Shown piece after piece: positions 8,465 through 18,895 of a stretch of DNA of 64,000 bases. The position numbers and the translations under genes were made by a program. The stretch spans positions 1,364,001 to 1,428,000 of the forward strand of contig CAVZII010000005.1 of NCBI GenBank assembly GCA_963775275.1. The letters run 5' to 3'. Position 1 is the stretch's first letter. Every line of letters starts with the position of its first letter. Below the pieces are notes generated by a model, which worked only from the letters and a program-made list of their open reading frames with translations, ran no database searches and had not been told where the DNA came from. The stretch is from JANWHQ01 sp963775275. GTDB taxonomy: Bacteria > Pseudomonadota > Alphaproteobacteria > Caulobacterales > Caulobacteraceae.

Positions 8465-9343
8465 CTACTGCGGCAGGCCGAGGACCTGGCGCGCCTCGCC
8501 GGGGGTGGCCGGGCGCGAGCCCAGCCGCTCGACCAGCTCCACCGCCTGGCAGACCATGTCGGCGTTCGAGGGGGCCTGGCGGCCCTTGCCGAGGTAGGTG
8601 GAGTCCTCGAAGCCGGTGCGCACGTTGCCGCCCAGGATGATCGACTGGGCCGCCATCGGCCAGGTGTGGCGGCTGATGCCGAACCCTTGCCAGACCGCGC
8701 CGGGCGGCAGGTTGTTGCGGCAGTAGATCATCGCCTCGGTCGTGGCGTGGATGCCGTATTTGGTGCCCATCACGATCGAGTACATGCCCGGCCCGTCGAT
8801 GGCGCCTTCGGCGATCAGATCCTCGGCGAACACCAGGTCGCCGGTGTCGAAGCACTCGATCTCGGGCTTGGTGCCGCAGTCCCGGAAGATGGTCGTCATC
8901 TGGTGCATCATCTTCTTGGTGTTGATCGCCACGCCGCCGAAGAGCTGCATGGTGCAGATGTCGAGCGTGGCGAGTTCGGGCCTCAGCGCCTGGATGTGCT
9001 GGGTGCGCCGGTCGGCGGTCATCATGTTGGTGCCGGGCCCCGGCATGGCCGGGTCCTCGTCCGACTGGCGCCAGCCGCAGCCGGGGCCCGTGGTGAGGTT
9101 CAGGATCAGGTCGTTGTTCTTCTGGCGGACGCGATTGTAGACCTCGGTGTAGTCGTCCAGGTCCGTCGAGGGCGTCCCGTCGGGCTTGCGCACGTGGATG
9201 TGGATGATGGCGGCGCCGGCCTCGCCCGCCTCGAGCGCCGCGTTGGCGACCTGCTCGTTGCTCCTGGGGAAGTCCGGGTGGTTCGGAACCGGCGAGGCGC
9301 CGGTGACCGCGCAGGTGATGATGACCTTGTCCTTGACCGCCAT
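8465..9343 (-). CDS. BKACE family beta-keto acid cleavage enzyme (DUF849)
   Basis: 292 residues, the usual length. The family, typified by 3-keto-5-aminohexanoate cleavage enzyme, condenses a beta-keto acid with acetyl-CoA to give acetoacetate plus a new CoA ester. Visible marks: N-terminal IITCAVTGA, the metal-binding His-x-His in IIHIHVR (His48 and His50), LNLTTGPG, and a C-terminal GGNVRTGFED. The start at 9343 follows GGAAGGAAA. The longer open frame upstream is rejected because it lacks family similarity. The neighbouring MFS and SDR genes suggest an organic-acid catabolic set; the specific keto acid is unknown. Confidence 0.88.
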   Translation of the reverse strand: MAVKDKVIITCAVTGASPVPNHPDFPRSNEQVANAALEAGEAGAAIIHIHVRKPDGTPSTDLDDYTEVYNRVRQKNNDLILNLTTGPGCGWRQSDEDPAMPGPGTNMMTADRRTQHIQALRPELATLDICTMQLFGGVAINTKKMMHQMTTIFRDCGTKPEIECFDTGDLVFAEDLIAEGAIDGPGMYSIVMGTKYGIHATTEAMIYCRNNLPPGAVWQGFGISRHTWPMAAQSIILGGNVRTGFEDSTYLGKGRQAPSNADMVCQAVELVERLGSRPATPGEARQVLGLPQ

Positions 9344-9417
9344 GTTTCCTTCCTTCGAGCGCCGTTCAGCGTCTGATCCCGTGTTTCGGCGCCAGAGTCC
9401 CCGCCAGGACCGCCCTG

Positions 9418-10245
9418 TCAATCCGCGGGCAGGCCGGTCAGCTCGCAGCTGAGCGCCCAGAGCCTGCGGCGGGCCTCTGGATCGAACGCCTGGGGGTTCG
9501 GCCGGCCGGGCTGGAGCTGGTTGTAGAAGGGGTCGGTCTCGCCGGCGACGTCGGCGGTGAAGGCGCGGGCGAAGACCGCCGCCGCGCCGTCCTCGACCCG
9601 GCTCTGGGGCTGCAGGCCCTGGCCGACCACCATGTTGGTGTTCATGAAGGTGCCCGGATGCAGCGAGGTGACTGTGACGCCGGCGCCCTTCAGCCGCTCG
9701 CGAAGGTCGATGGTGAACATGATCTGGGCGAGCTTGGACTGGCAATACCCCTGGTAGCCCGAGTAGGACCGCTCGAGCTGGACGTCGGCGAAGTCGATCG
9801 GCGCCTGGCCGAGGGAGGAGACGTTGACGACCCTGGACGGCGCGGCGGCCTTCAGCTGGGGCAGCAAGAGGCGCGTCAGCAGGAAGGGGGCGAGATAGTT
9901 CACCTGGAAGTGAAGTTCCAGGCCGTCGCGGGTCGCCTGGCGGGGCTGGTTGGCGAACAGGCCCACGCCGGCGTTGTTGATCAGGACATCCAGCCTGCCA
10001 TGCCTGGCCGCCACGTCGCGGGCCAGCGTGCGGACCTCGTCCAGCGAGGCCAGGTCGGCCAGATAGAGCTCCTGCCGGTCGCTGGGGCCGGCCTTGCCGA
10101 TCCGCTCCAGCGCCGCCTCGCCCTTCTGGCGGCTGCGCCCATGCAGCAGGACCGTCGCGCCGTCCCGGGCGGCCATCTCGGCGACGAGGCGCCCCAGGCC
10201 GTCGGTGGCGCCGGTGATCAGGACGGTCTTGCCTTCGAGCGACAT
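9418..10245 (-). CDS. Short-chain dehydrogenase/reductase (retinol-dehydrogenase-like)
   Basis: 275 residues with an NAD(P)-binding TGATDGLG at residues 11-18, NNAGVG, the catalytic Ser in VNVSSLG and a Y-x3-K motif (YCQSK). The Arg in the LLHGRS strand end favours NADP. The organisation LLTRLLLPQLK ... VTSLHPGTFMNTNM is like the RDH/WW-domain-oxidoreductase branch of SDRs. It lies 20 bp downstream of the phosphotransferase-kinase gene on the same strand and 74 bp upstream of the BKACE gene. Substrate not inferable. Confidence 0.85.
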   Translation of the reverse strand: MSLEGKTVLITGATDGLGRLVAEMAARDGATVLLHGRSRQKGEAALERIGKAGPSDRQELYLADLASLDEVRTLARDVAARHGRLDVLINNAGVGLFANQPRQATRDGLELHFQVNYLAPFLLTRLLLPQLKAAAPSRVVNVSSLGQAPIDFADVQLERSYSGYQGYCQSKLAQIMFTIDLRERLKGAGVTVTSLHPGTFMNTNMVVGQGLQPQSRVEDGAAAVFARAFTADVAGETDPFYNQLQPGRPNPQAFDPEARRRLWALSCELTGLPAD

Positions 10246-10265
10246 GGCGGGCCTCCGGAGGGTGG

Positions 10266-11753
10266 TCAGGCCGGCAGGCCTAGCACGCCCTTCGCTTCGG
10301 CGACCACCTCGTGCAGCGGGCCGTCCGCGTCGAGGACGGTCCAGCCGGGCTCGAGCGCCGGCTCGGCCTGGGCGGCGGCGACGGCGGCCGTCGCGTCCGA
10401 GGCGTCGCCTGCGCGCGCGCCCACGCGCTCCAATCGCCGGTCGAGCGACGCGTGGAGCCAGGCCCGCTCGGCGTCCGCGAAGGCGGCGCGCGCGGCCGGG
10501 TCCTGGAAGGTGGCGTCGGCGATGACCGACGCGCCTGCGCTGACGGCTTCCTGCGCGCGGCCGGCCATGACCGCATAGACCGCCGCGCGGCGGCCGGGCG
10601 CATAGGCGGCCTGGTCCAGGGGCTCGGCCTCCGCCTTGCCGGCCATGGCCTTGCGGATGACGTCGGTCCGCAGCAGCCGCGCGCCGCAGACCCCGGGCAG
10701 GAGCGGCGCGATCCGCATTGCAACGGCCGACTTGCCCGAGCCGGAGAGGCCGCCGATCGCCAGGAGGCGCGGCGGGACCGGCCGCAGAAGCTCCAGCCCG
10801 AGAGCGCGATAGGCCTGCGCCTCCTCCGGCTTGCCCGCCTCCATCGCCACCGCCGTGCGCACCGCCGCGCGCAGGGCCATGAAGGGCGCGAGAAGGGCCA
10901 GGGCCGCCTCGTCCTCGCCCGCGGCGTCCCAGTAGCGGTTCATCGCCACATTGGCATGGATGGCCAGGCCCCTGTGGCGCAGGTCCATCAGGAGGAAGGC
11001 GAGATCGTAGACGACGTCGAGGGTCGTCAGCCTCGGATCGAACTCCAGGGCGTCGAAGGGGCAGGCCTCGCCTTCGTAGAGGCAGATGTTGCGAAGGTGC
11101 AGGTCGCCGTGGCCGCGGCGGACCTTGCCGGCCGCCCGCCGCGCCTCGATCAGGGGGCCGGCGGCGGCGATCCGGGCCTCCAGCGCCGTGTAGAGGGCGT
11201 CCGGTCCGGGCGTCAGGCCGTGGGCGGCCGCGCCATCGGCCTCGGTGCGGCGAAGGCCGGCGACGATATCGAGGTAGTCCCGGGTATGGCCGGCGTCGAG
11301 GACCGGGGCTGACCCGGCATGGAAGCGGGCGACCGCGTCCACGGCGTCCCGGACGAGCCCTGGCGTCAGGGTCCCGGCCGCCGCCATCTCGTCGAACAGG
11401 GCGCCGTCGGGGAAACGGCGCATGACCACGACCCAGTCCAGGACCTCGCCGGCGCCGCCCACCCGGATCCGCCCGTCCGGCGCGCGGACCACCGGCTCCG
11501 CGCCGAGATAAAGGCCCGGCGCGAGGGCCCGGTTGACCTCGACCTCGGCCGCGCAGGCCGCGCGACGCCGATCCAGGGTGGAGAAATCCACGAAGGGCAT
11601 CTTCACGGCGCGCTTCAGCTTGAAGACGCGGTCTCGGCCCAGGAAGACGCGGGACAGGTGGGTGTCGATCCGGCGCAGGGGATCGGGCGCGCCCGATCCC
11701 TCGCCGAGGGAGGCGCCCGACTGCAGGGCTTGGACGACCTGGTCCTGGTCCAT
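10266..11753 (-). CDS. Aminoglycoside phosphotransferase-like domain fused to P-loop kinase domain
   Basis: 495 residues from ATG 11753 (MDQDQVVQ); the 31-codon extension to 11846 has no family similarity. Residues about 20-330 are a protein-kinase-like/aminoglycoside phosphotransferase fold: FKLKRAVKMPF with the ATP-binding Lys, the Brenner motif HGDLHLRN and the metal Asp region FDALEFDPRLTTLD. Residues about 340-495 are an AAA/gluconokinase-like P-loop domain: LLAIGGLSGSGKSAVA (Walker A) and ASVIADATFQD. This fusion is widespread as an uncharacterised small-molecule kinase. Divergent from the Rieske cluster. Confidence 0.85.
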   Translation of the reverse strand: MDQDQVVQALQSGASLGEGSGAPDPLRRIDTHLSRVFLGRDRVFKLKRAVKMPFVDFSTLDRRRAACAAEVEVNRALAPGLYLGAEPVVRAPDGRIRVGGAGEVLDWVVVMRRFPDGALFDEMAAAGTLTPGLVRDAVDAVARFHAGSAPVLDAGHTRDYLDIVAGLRRTEADGAAAHGLTPGPDALYTALEARIAAAGPLIEARRAAGKVRRGHGDLHLRNICLYEGEACPFDALEFDPRLTTLDVVYDLAFLLMDLRHRGLAIHANVAMNRYWDAAGEDEAALALLAPFMALRAAVRTAVAMEAGKPEEAQAYRALGLELLRPVPPRLLAIGGLSGSGKSAVAMRIAPLLPGVCGARLLRTDVIRKAMAGKAEAEPLDQAAYAPGRRAAVYAVMAGRAQEAVSAGASVIADATFQDPAARAAFADAERAWLHASLDRRLERVGARAGDASDATAAVAAAQAEPALEPGWTVLDADGPLHEVVAEAKGVLGLPA

Positions 11754-11860
11754 CTCGATCGTTGACGGCGTCAAGGGTCTGGCGCCCTGACGGCTCCTGA
11801 CCCTATAAAGTTCCCCAAGGGGCCTGCGAACAATGAGACGCCTCAAACCGGGAGGGCGCC

Positions 11861-13057
11861 ATGGAAGTCGTCCGCAAGCTTGAAGGCACGGCCTATGGCC
11901 GTCCGCCGCAGCATCCCAACCACCTGCTGACCCAGGTCGGGCCGGGAACGCCCTGCGGCGAGCTGATGCGGCGGTTCTGGCAGCCGGTGCTGGCCTGCGC
12001 CCACGTCACCAGCCGCCCGCGCGAGGTGCGGATCCTGGGCGAGGACCTGCTGATCTTCCGCGACGGCTCCGGGCGGCCGGGCCTGCTCTATCCGCGCTGC
12101 ATGCACCGGGGGACCACGCTCCTTTACGGCCACGTGGAGCCGGACGGCATCCGCTGCTGCTACCACGGCTGGAAGTTCGCGGTGGACGGGACCTGCATCG
12201 ACCAGCCCTGCGAGCCGGACGGCGGCCTCGCCAAGGACGCCGCGCGCCAGCCCTGGTATCCGGTCAAGGAGCGCTACGGCCTGGTCTGGGCCTACATGGG
12301 GCCGGCCGAAAAGATGCCGATCCTGCCCAGATGGGACGTGCTGGAGGCCAGGACCGAGGACGAGGACTATGTCGTCTTCGACAACAGCTACGGCGCGCAC
12401 CGTGACCCGGAGGGGCCGGAGGTGGTGCCCTATTCGTGGCTGCACATGAACGACAACATCATGGACCCCTTCCACGTGCAGGTGCTGCACTCGACCTTCA
12501 GCGAGATCCAGTTCGTGCGCGAGTTCGAGGTGATGCCGACGGTGGACTTCGACTACATCGACGCCGGCGTGATCTATAAGGCCTACCGCAAGCTCGACGA
12601 CGGTCGCGAGGTCGACCGCGTCTCCACCTGGATGATGCCCAACATCATGAGCGTGCCCTCGACCCAGCTCGCGGCGGGCGGCTCGACCGGCATGGGCTTC
12701 GTCGTGCCGGTGGACGACACCCACTCCAGGATCGTCGGCGTGGCGCGCATGCCCAAGGGCCAGACGCGCGAGCCCTACCGCGTCAACGGCAAGACCTGGT
12801 CGCAGATGACGCTGGCGGAGCGCCAGGACGTGCCCAACGACTACGAGGCCCAGGCCGGGCAGGGGCCGATCTCGCTGCACTCGGAGGAGCACCTCGCCAC
12901 CTCCGACCGCGGCATCGCCATGCAGCGGCGCACCCTGGAGCAGCAGATCCGCAAGGTGCAGGAGGGCGGCGACCCGGCCGGCGTGATCTTCGATCCGGCC
13001 AGGGAGCTGGTGAAGGTGCCCTCGGGCAACTTCTTCCGCCAGAGCGCCGCCGCCTGA
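11861..13057 (+). CDS. Rieske non-heme iron oxygenase alpha subunit, copy 1
   Basis: 398 residues, phthalate-4,5-dioxygenase/vanillate-demethylase type. The Rieske [2Fe-2S] ligands are Cys80-x-His82 (RCMHRG) and Cys99-x2-His102 (CCYHGWKF). The mononuclear iron site is DPFHVQVLH in the catalytic half (D-x2-H-x4-H). GGGAGGGCG precedes the ATG. First of three paralogues within 4.1 kb, all sharing a C-terminal VPSGNFFR; all probably take electrons from the reductase gene at 16057. Likely reaction: hydroxylation or O-demethylation of an aromatic acid. Substrate unknown. Confidence 0.92.
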   Translation: MEVVRKLEGTAYGRPPQHPNHLLTQVGPGTPCGELMRRFWQPVLACAHVTSRPREVRILGEDLLIFRDGSGRPGLLYPRCMHRGTTLLYGHVEPDGIRCCYHGWKFAVDGTCIDQPCEPDGGLAKDAARQPWYPVKERYGLVWAYMGPAEKMPILPRWDVLEARTEDEDYVVFDNSYGAHRDPEGPEVVPYSWLHMNDNIMDPFHVQVLHSTFSEIQFVREFEVMPTVDFDYIDAGVIYKAYRKLDDGREVDRVSTWMMPNIMSVPSTQLAAGGSTGMGFVVPVDDTHSRIVGVARMPKGQTREPYRVNGKTWSQMTLAERQDVPNDYEAQAGQGPISLHSEEHLATSDRGIAMQRRTLEQQIRKVQEGGDPAGVIFDPARELVKVPSGNFFRQSAAA

Positions 13058-13059
13058 GC

Positions 13060-13428
13060 ATGCCGCGGCTGGACCACATCACCCTGCCCGTCCGCGACTG
13101 GCGCGCCTCGCGCGACTGGTGGCGCGACCAGCTGGGCTTCGAGGTCGAGTTCGAGATTCCCGACGCCCGGACGGCGGCGATGAAGGACGAGGCCGATCTC
13201 GCCGTCTTCCTGCAGGAAGGCGCGGCGTCCCCCGCGGACGGTTTCGCCCTGACGGTCCAGGTCGACGACGTGGAAGCCCGGCACGCCGAGCTCGCCGGGC
13301 GCGGCGTGGCCTTCGTGCATCCGCCACAGAAGGTGTTCTGGGGCTACGGCGCGGAGCTGATGGACCCGAACGGCTATCGGCTGAGGCTCTGGGACAAGGC
13401 CTCCATGGCCGCCAAGGGCGGGAGCTGA
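13060..13428 (+). CDS. VOC/glyoxalase-bleomycin-resistance family protein
   Basis: 122 residues with the paired beta-alpha-beta-beta-beta pattern of the vicinal oxygen chelate superfamily: LDHITLPVRDW carries the N-terminal metal His, and a late DPNGYRLRLWD carries the conserved DPxG turn. It starts 2 bp after Rieske copy 1 and so belongs to the same transcript. Members can be ring-cleavage dioxygenases, lyases or binding proteins. At this size, and next to ring-hydroxylating enzymes, an accessory role in aromatic turnover is plausible but unproved. Confidence 0.82.
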   Translation: MPRLDHITLPVRDWRASRDWWRDQLGFEVEFEIPDARTAAMKDEADLAVFLQEGAASPADGFALTVQVDDVEARHAELAGRGVAFVHPPQKVFWGYGAELMDPNGYRLRLWDKASMAAKGGS

Positions 13429-13466
13429 GCGCTCGCGCCGCAAGACATCACAGGGAGAGCTGACCC

Positions 13467-14693
13467 ATGGACGACATGTCCGCCGCCCCGTCGATCCGTC
13501 CAAAGCTGGAAGGCGTCGCCTATGGCCGCCCGCAACAGCGATCGAACGACACCCTGACCAAGGTGGGTCCCGGAACGCCCTGCGGGGAGTATATGCGCCG
13601 GTTCTGGCAGCCGGTGCTGGCGTCCAGGAACGTGACCACCCGCCCGCGTGACATCCGGATCCTGGGCGAGGACCTGCTGATCTTCCGCGACGGCTCCGGA
13701 CGGCCGGGCCTGCTCTATCCGCGCTGCATGCACCGGGGCACCACGCTGCTCTACGGCCATGTCGAGCCCGATGGCATCCGCTGCTGCTACCACGGCTGGA
13801 AGTTCGCGGTGGACGGAACCTGCCTGGAGCAGCCCTGCGAGCCGGACGGCGGGTTGAACCGGGAGGCCGCGCGCCAGCCCTGGTACCCGGTCCAGGAGAA
13901 GTACGGCCTGGTCTGGGCCTACATGGGCCCGCCGGACAAGATGCCGGTGCTGCCCAAGTTCGACAACATGGAGCCCCTGGAAGAGGGGGAGAGTTACTTC
14001 GCCGCCGACGGGACCAAGAGCCCGGAGGGCGGCGGCATCGGCTGGCCGGAGGTGCTCCCCTACTCCTGGCTGCACATGAACGACAACGTCATGGACCCCT
14101 TCCACGTCCAGGTCCTGCACACGACCTTCAGCGGAACCCAGTTCGTGAAGGAGTTCGGGATCATGCCGACGGTGGACTTCGAGTACATCGACAACGGCGT
14201 GATCTACAAAGCCACCCGCAAGCTCGACGACGGCCGCGAGGTCGACCGCGTCTCCACCTGGATGGCGCCCCACATCATGAGCGTGCCGAGCGTGGTCCTG
14301 GCCGAGGGCCGCTCCAACGGCCTCGGCTTCTCGGTCCCGGTGGATGACACCCACTTCCGCATGCTGATGTGCGGACGGATGCGCGAGGGCATGCGCGACC
14401 GGATGCGCGGCACGGGCCTGTCGAAGATGAAGCCCTGGAACGAGATGACCTTCGAGGAGCGTCAGGACAACCCGGGCGACTACGAGGCCCAGGTCGGCCA
14501 GGGGCCGATCTCGCTGCATTCGGAGGAGCACCTGGCCACCTCCGACCGCGGCATCGCCATGCAGCGGCGGATGCTGGAGCGCGACATCAGGACCGTGATG
14601 GAGGGCGGCGACCCGACGGGCGTCTATTTCAATGAGGACGCGGTGATCCACGTGCCGTCGGGAAACTTCTTCCGCCAGAGCGCCGCCGCGTGA
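13467..14693 (+). CDS. Rieske non-heme iron oxygenase alpha subunit, copy 2
   Basis: 408 residues, same family and motifs as its neighbours: RCMHRG ... CCYHGWKF for the Rieske centre and DPFHVQVLH for the catalytic iron. Its first 170 or so residues are almost identical to copy 3 (14732). It differs in a short Gly-rich segment before PYSWLHMND (DGTKSPEGGGIGW) and in the C-terminal region around MREGMRDRMRG, which is where substrate specificity usually varies. AGGGAGAGCTG lies before the ATG. Product of tandem duplication, probably with its own substrate range. Confidence 0.92.
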   Translation: MDDMSAAPSIRPKLEGVAYGRPQQRSNDTLTKVGPGTPCGEYMRRFWQPVLASRNVTTRPRDIRILGEDLLIFRDGSGRPGLLYPRCMHRGTTLLYGHVEPDGIRCCYHGWKFAVDGTCLEQPCEPDGGLNREAARQPWYPVQEKYGLVWAYMGPPDKMPVLPKFDNMEPLEEGESYFAADGTKSPEGGGIGWPEVLPYSWLHMNDNVMDPFHVQVLHTTFSGTQFVKEFGIMPTVDFEYIDNGVIYKATRKLDDGREVDRVSTWMAPHIMSVPSVVLAEGRSNGLGFSVPVDDTHFRMLMCGRMREGMRDRMRGTGLSKMKPWNEMTFEERQDNPGDYEAQVGQGPISLHSEEHLATSDRGIAMQRRMLERDIRTVMEGGDPTGVYFNEDAVIHVPSGNFFRQSAAA

Positions 14694-14731
14694 ACCCTGA
14701 AGACCCAGACGCCCGTAGGGAGAGCTGATCC

Positions 14732-15940
14732 ATGGACGACATGTCCGCCGCCCCGTCGACCCGTCCCAGGCCGGAAGGCACCGCCTATGGCAGGCCGCAG
14801 CAGCACCCGAACGACACCCTGACCAAGGTGGGGCCGGGAACGCCATGCGGGGAGTACATGCGCCGGTTCTGGCAGCCGGTGCTGGCGTCCAATAACGTCA
14901 CCACGCGACCGCGGGACATCCGGATCCTGGGCGAGGACCTGCTGATCTTCCGCGACGGGTCCGGGCGGCCCGGCCTGCTCTATCCGCGCTGCATGCACCG
15001 GGGCACCACGCTGCTCTACGGTCATGTCGAGCCCGACGGGATCCGCTGCTGCTACCACGGCTGGAAGTTCGCGGTGGACGGGACCTGCCTGGAGCAGCCC
15101 TGCGAGCCGGACGGCGGGCTGAACCGGGAGGCCGCGCGCCAGCCCTGGTATCCGGTCCAGGAGAAGTACGGCCTGGTCTGGGCCTACATGGGCCCGCCGG
15201 ACAAGATGCCGGTGCTGCCCAAGTTCGACAACATGGAGCCCTTGGAGGAGGGCGAGAGCTACTTCGCCGCCGACAACTCCATGGGCTCGCACGGCGATCC
15301 GAACGGGCCGGAGGTGGTGCCCTATTCGTGGCTGCACATGAACGACAACGTCATGGACCCCTTCCACGTCCAGGTCCTGCACTCGACGTTCAGCGTCACC
15401 CAGTTCGTGCGCGAGTTCGCCGTCATGCCGACGGTGGACTTCGAGTACATCGACAACGGCGTGATCTACAAAGCCTACCGCAAGCTGGAGGACGGCCGCG
15501 AGGTCGACCGCGTCTCCACCTGGATGGCCCCCAACATCATGAGCGTGCCGAGCGTCCTGCTCGCCGCGGGACGCTCCAACGGCCTCGGCTTCTCGGTGCC
15601 GGTGGACGACAGCCACAGCCGCATCCTGATGTGCGCGCGCATGAACGAGGACTTCATGACGATGATGCGCAGCACCGGCTTCGCCAACATCAAGCGCTGG
15701 AGCGAGATGACGCCGGAGGAGCACCAGGACATCCCCGGCGATTACGAGGCCCAGGCCGGCCAGGGCCCGATCTCGCTGCACTCCGAAGAGCACCTGGCCA
15801 CCTCCGACCGCGGGGTCGCCATGCAGCGGCGGATGCTGGAGCGGGACATCAGAAAGGTGATGGAGGGCGGCGATCCGACCGGCGTCTACTTCGAGGAGGG
15901 CGCGACGATCCACGTACCCTCGGGGAACTTCTTCCGCTGA
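14732..15940 (+). CDS. Rieske non-heme iron oxygenase alpha subunit, copy 3
   Basis: 402 residues with the same Rieske (RCMHRG, CCYHGWKF) and mononuclear iron (DPFHVQVLH) motifs. The 5' leader and the first codons (MDDMSAAPS) repeat those of copy 2, showing that the duplication included the ribosome-binding site. The protein ends at VPSGNFFR, four residues (QSAA-type tail) shorter than the two other copies. The variable segment before PYSWLHMND (DNSMGSHGDPNGPEV) looks more like copy 1 than copy 2, suggesting exchange between copies. Confidence 0.92.
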   Translation: MDDMSAAPSTRPRPEGTAYGRPQQHPNDTLTKVGPGTPCGEYMRRFWQPVLASNNVTTRPRDIRILGEDLLIFRDGSGRPGLLYPRCMHRGTTLLYGHVEPDGIRCCYHGWKFAVDGTCLEQPCEPDGGLNREAARQPWYPVQEKYGLVWAYMGPPDKMPVLPKFDNMEPLEEGESYFAADNSMGSHGDPNGPEVVPYSWLHMNDNVMDPFHVQVLHSTFSVTQFVREFAVMPTVDFEYIDNGVIYKAYRKLEDGREVDRVSTWMAPNIMSVPSVLLAAGRSNGLGFSVPVDDSHSRILMCARMNEDFMTMMRSTGFANIKRWSEMTPEEHQDIPGDYEAQAGQGPISLHSEEHLATSDRGVAMQRRMLERDIRKVMEGGDPTGVYFEEGATIHVPSGNFFR

Positions 15941-15969
15941 TCCGCTCCCGCCCGCCCGCGCGCGGGCAG

Positions 15970-16027
15970 GGGACCCAGGCTCTTTTTGCTTAAATCACCG
16001 AGCCTTACGATAAAACGCCTGGGTCCC
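15970..16027. repeat. Inverted repeat after Rieske copy 3
   Basis: GGGACCCAGGC (15970-15980) is exactly complementary to GCCTGGGTCCC (16017-16027), with an AT-richer 36-nt loop. A second hairpin, CCCGGC-TTTC-GCCGGG, follows at 16025-16040. This may be an intercistronic mRNA structure or a dispersed palindromic repeat. The only gene-free DNA between the third oxygenase and the reductase is this 116-bp stretch. Confidence 0.6.
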
Positions 16028-16056
16028 GGCTTTCGCCGGGATGAGCGGAACCTGCA

Positions 16057-17016
16057 ATGCCCGCGGACTTTCCGGACCTCCTCACCCTGCGCCTGACCGC
16101 GATCGAATGGGCGGCGCAGGACGTCAACCTCTATGAATTCAGCGCGCCGGACGGGGCGCCGCTGCCGGCCTATGAGCCCGGAGCGCACATCGACCTGCAC
16201 CTGCCCGGCGGAGTGATGCGGCAGTACTCGCTCGCCCGGCCCTATCGGGCGGACCGGCCCTATCTGGTGGGGGTCAAGCTGGATGCGGCCACCCGCGGCG
16301 GTTCGAGGTTCCTGCACGAGCAGGCCCGCGTCGGGGCGATGTTCGAGATCGGCCGCCCGCGCAACAACTTCCCCCTGGCGGAGGACGCGCGCCACACGGT
16401 GCTGATCGCCGGAGGGATCGGGGTCACCCCGATCTGGTGCATGGCCCAGCGTCTCTTCGAGATCGGCGCGTCCTTCGAGCTGCACTACGCGGTGCGAAGC
16501 CGCGCGGACGCGGCCTTCCTGCACGCCCTGGAGCAGATGGCGCCCGACCAGACGCGCCTGCACGTGGACGAGGAGGCGCAGGGCGTGCTGGACGTGCCGG
16601 CCATCGTGGACCGAGCGGGGGCGGACGCCCACCTCTACTGCTGCGGGCCTGCGCCGATGCTGCAGGCCTTCGAGGCGGCGAGCGCCGGCCGGCCCGAGGG
16701 CCATGTGCACGTGGAGTACTTCTCGGCGCCGGAGATGAAGCCCATCGAGGGCGGGTTCATCGTGGTCCTGGCCAAATCCGGCCGCGAGCTCCAGATCGCG
16801 CCCGGGACCACCATCCTCGAGACCCTGCGCAAGGCCGGGCTGAATGTGCCGGCCTCGTGCGAGCAGGGGGTGTGCGGGACCTGCGAGACGCGCGTCCTGG
16901 AAGGGACGCCGGATCACCGCGACCTGCTGCTGACGCCGGCCGAGAAGGCCTCGGGCCAGACCATGATGATCTGCTGCTCGGGCGCCCTGTCCGAGCGCCT
17001 GGTGCTGGATCTTTAG
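16057..17016 (+). CDS. Phthalate-dioxygenase-type reductase (flavin plus 2Fe-2S)
   Basis: 319 residues; electron donor for Rieske oxygenases, moving electrons from NAD(P)H through flavin to a plant-type ferredoxin domain. N-terminal flavin domain: RQYSLARPY (flavin-binding RxYSL). Nucleotide domain: LIAGGIGVTPI and YCCGPAPML. The C-terminal domain has CEQGVCGTC with a fourth Cys in MMICCSG. This domain order (FMN/NAD/2Fe-2S) is class IA, VanB/OphA1-like. It is the only reductase near the three oxygenase genes, so it is probably shared by them. Confidence 0.92.
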   Translation: MPADFPDLLTLRLTAIEWAAQDVNLYEFSAPDGAPLPAYEPGAHIDLHLPGGVMRQYSLARPYRADRPYLVGVKLDAATRGGSRFLHEQARVGAMFEIGRPRNNFPLAEDARHTVLIAGGIGVTPIWCMAQRLFEIGASFELHYAVRSRADAAFLHALEQMAPDQTRLHVDEEAQGVLDVPAIVDRAGADAHLYCCGPAPMLQAFEAASAGRPEGHVHVEYFSAPEMKPIEGGFIVVLAKSGRELQIAPGTTILETLRKAGLNVPASCEQGVCGTCETRVLEGTPDHRDLLLTPAEKASGQTMMICCSGALSERLVLDL

Positions 17017-17052
17017 ACCCTTTCGACGGCCGACGGCCTTCGTCGATTCCAT

Positions 17053-17160
17053 CGTCATTGCCGGCTGCAGCGCGAAGCGCGCAATGCCGGCGACCCATGA
17101 ACACGGGGATTTGCGCGCGCCGTCCCGGCCGTCGTGTTCATGGCCCCCGGTGCTCGCGCG
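17053..17160. repeat. Dispersed palindromic intergenic repeat, copy A
   Basis: Contains CCATGAACAC (17095-17104) and its exact complement GTGTTCATGG (17134-17143), preceded by a CGTCATTGCCGGC-type lead. A related element lies at 39826-39890. The 198-bp gap 17017-17214 holds no gene. Confidence 0.6.
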
Positions 17161-17214
17161 GAGCGCTCGACCGGGGATGAGGGTCAGGGGGGTCTGGATT
17201 GCCGTCCATGGCGT

Positions 17215-18894
<1,680 letters not shown>

Positions 18895-18895
<1 letters not shown>

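Noticed and set aside
11804..11809. TATAAA as a promoter -10 element for the Rieske cluster
   Set aside because: No convincing -35 element at 16-18 bp; a chance match in a short AT-rich patch.
12783..13503. Minus-strand open frames opposite the Rieske and VOC genes
   Set aside because: Antisense shadows repeated identically opposite each Rieske copy, with no known domains.
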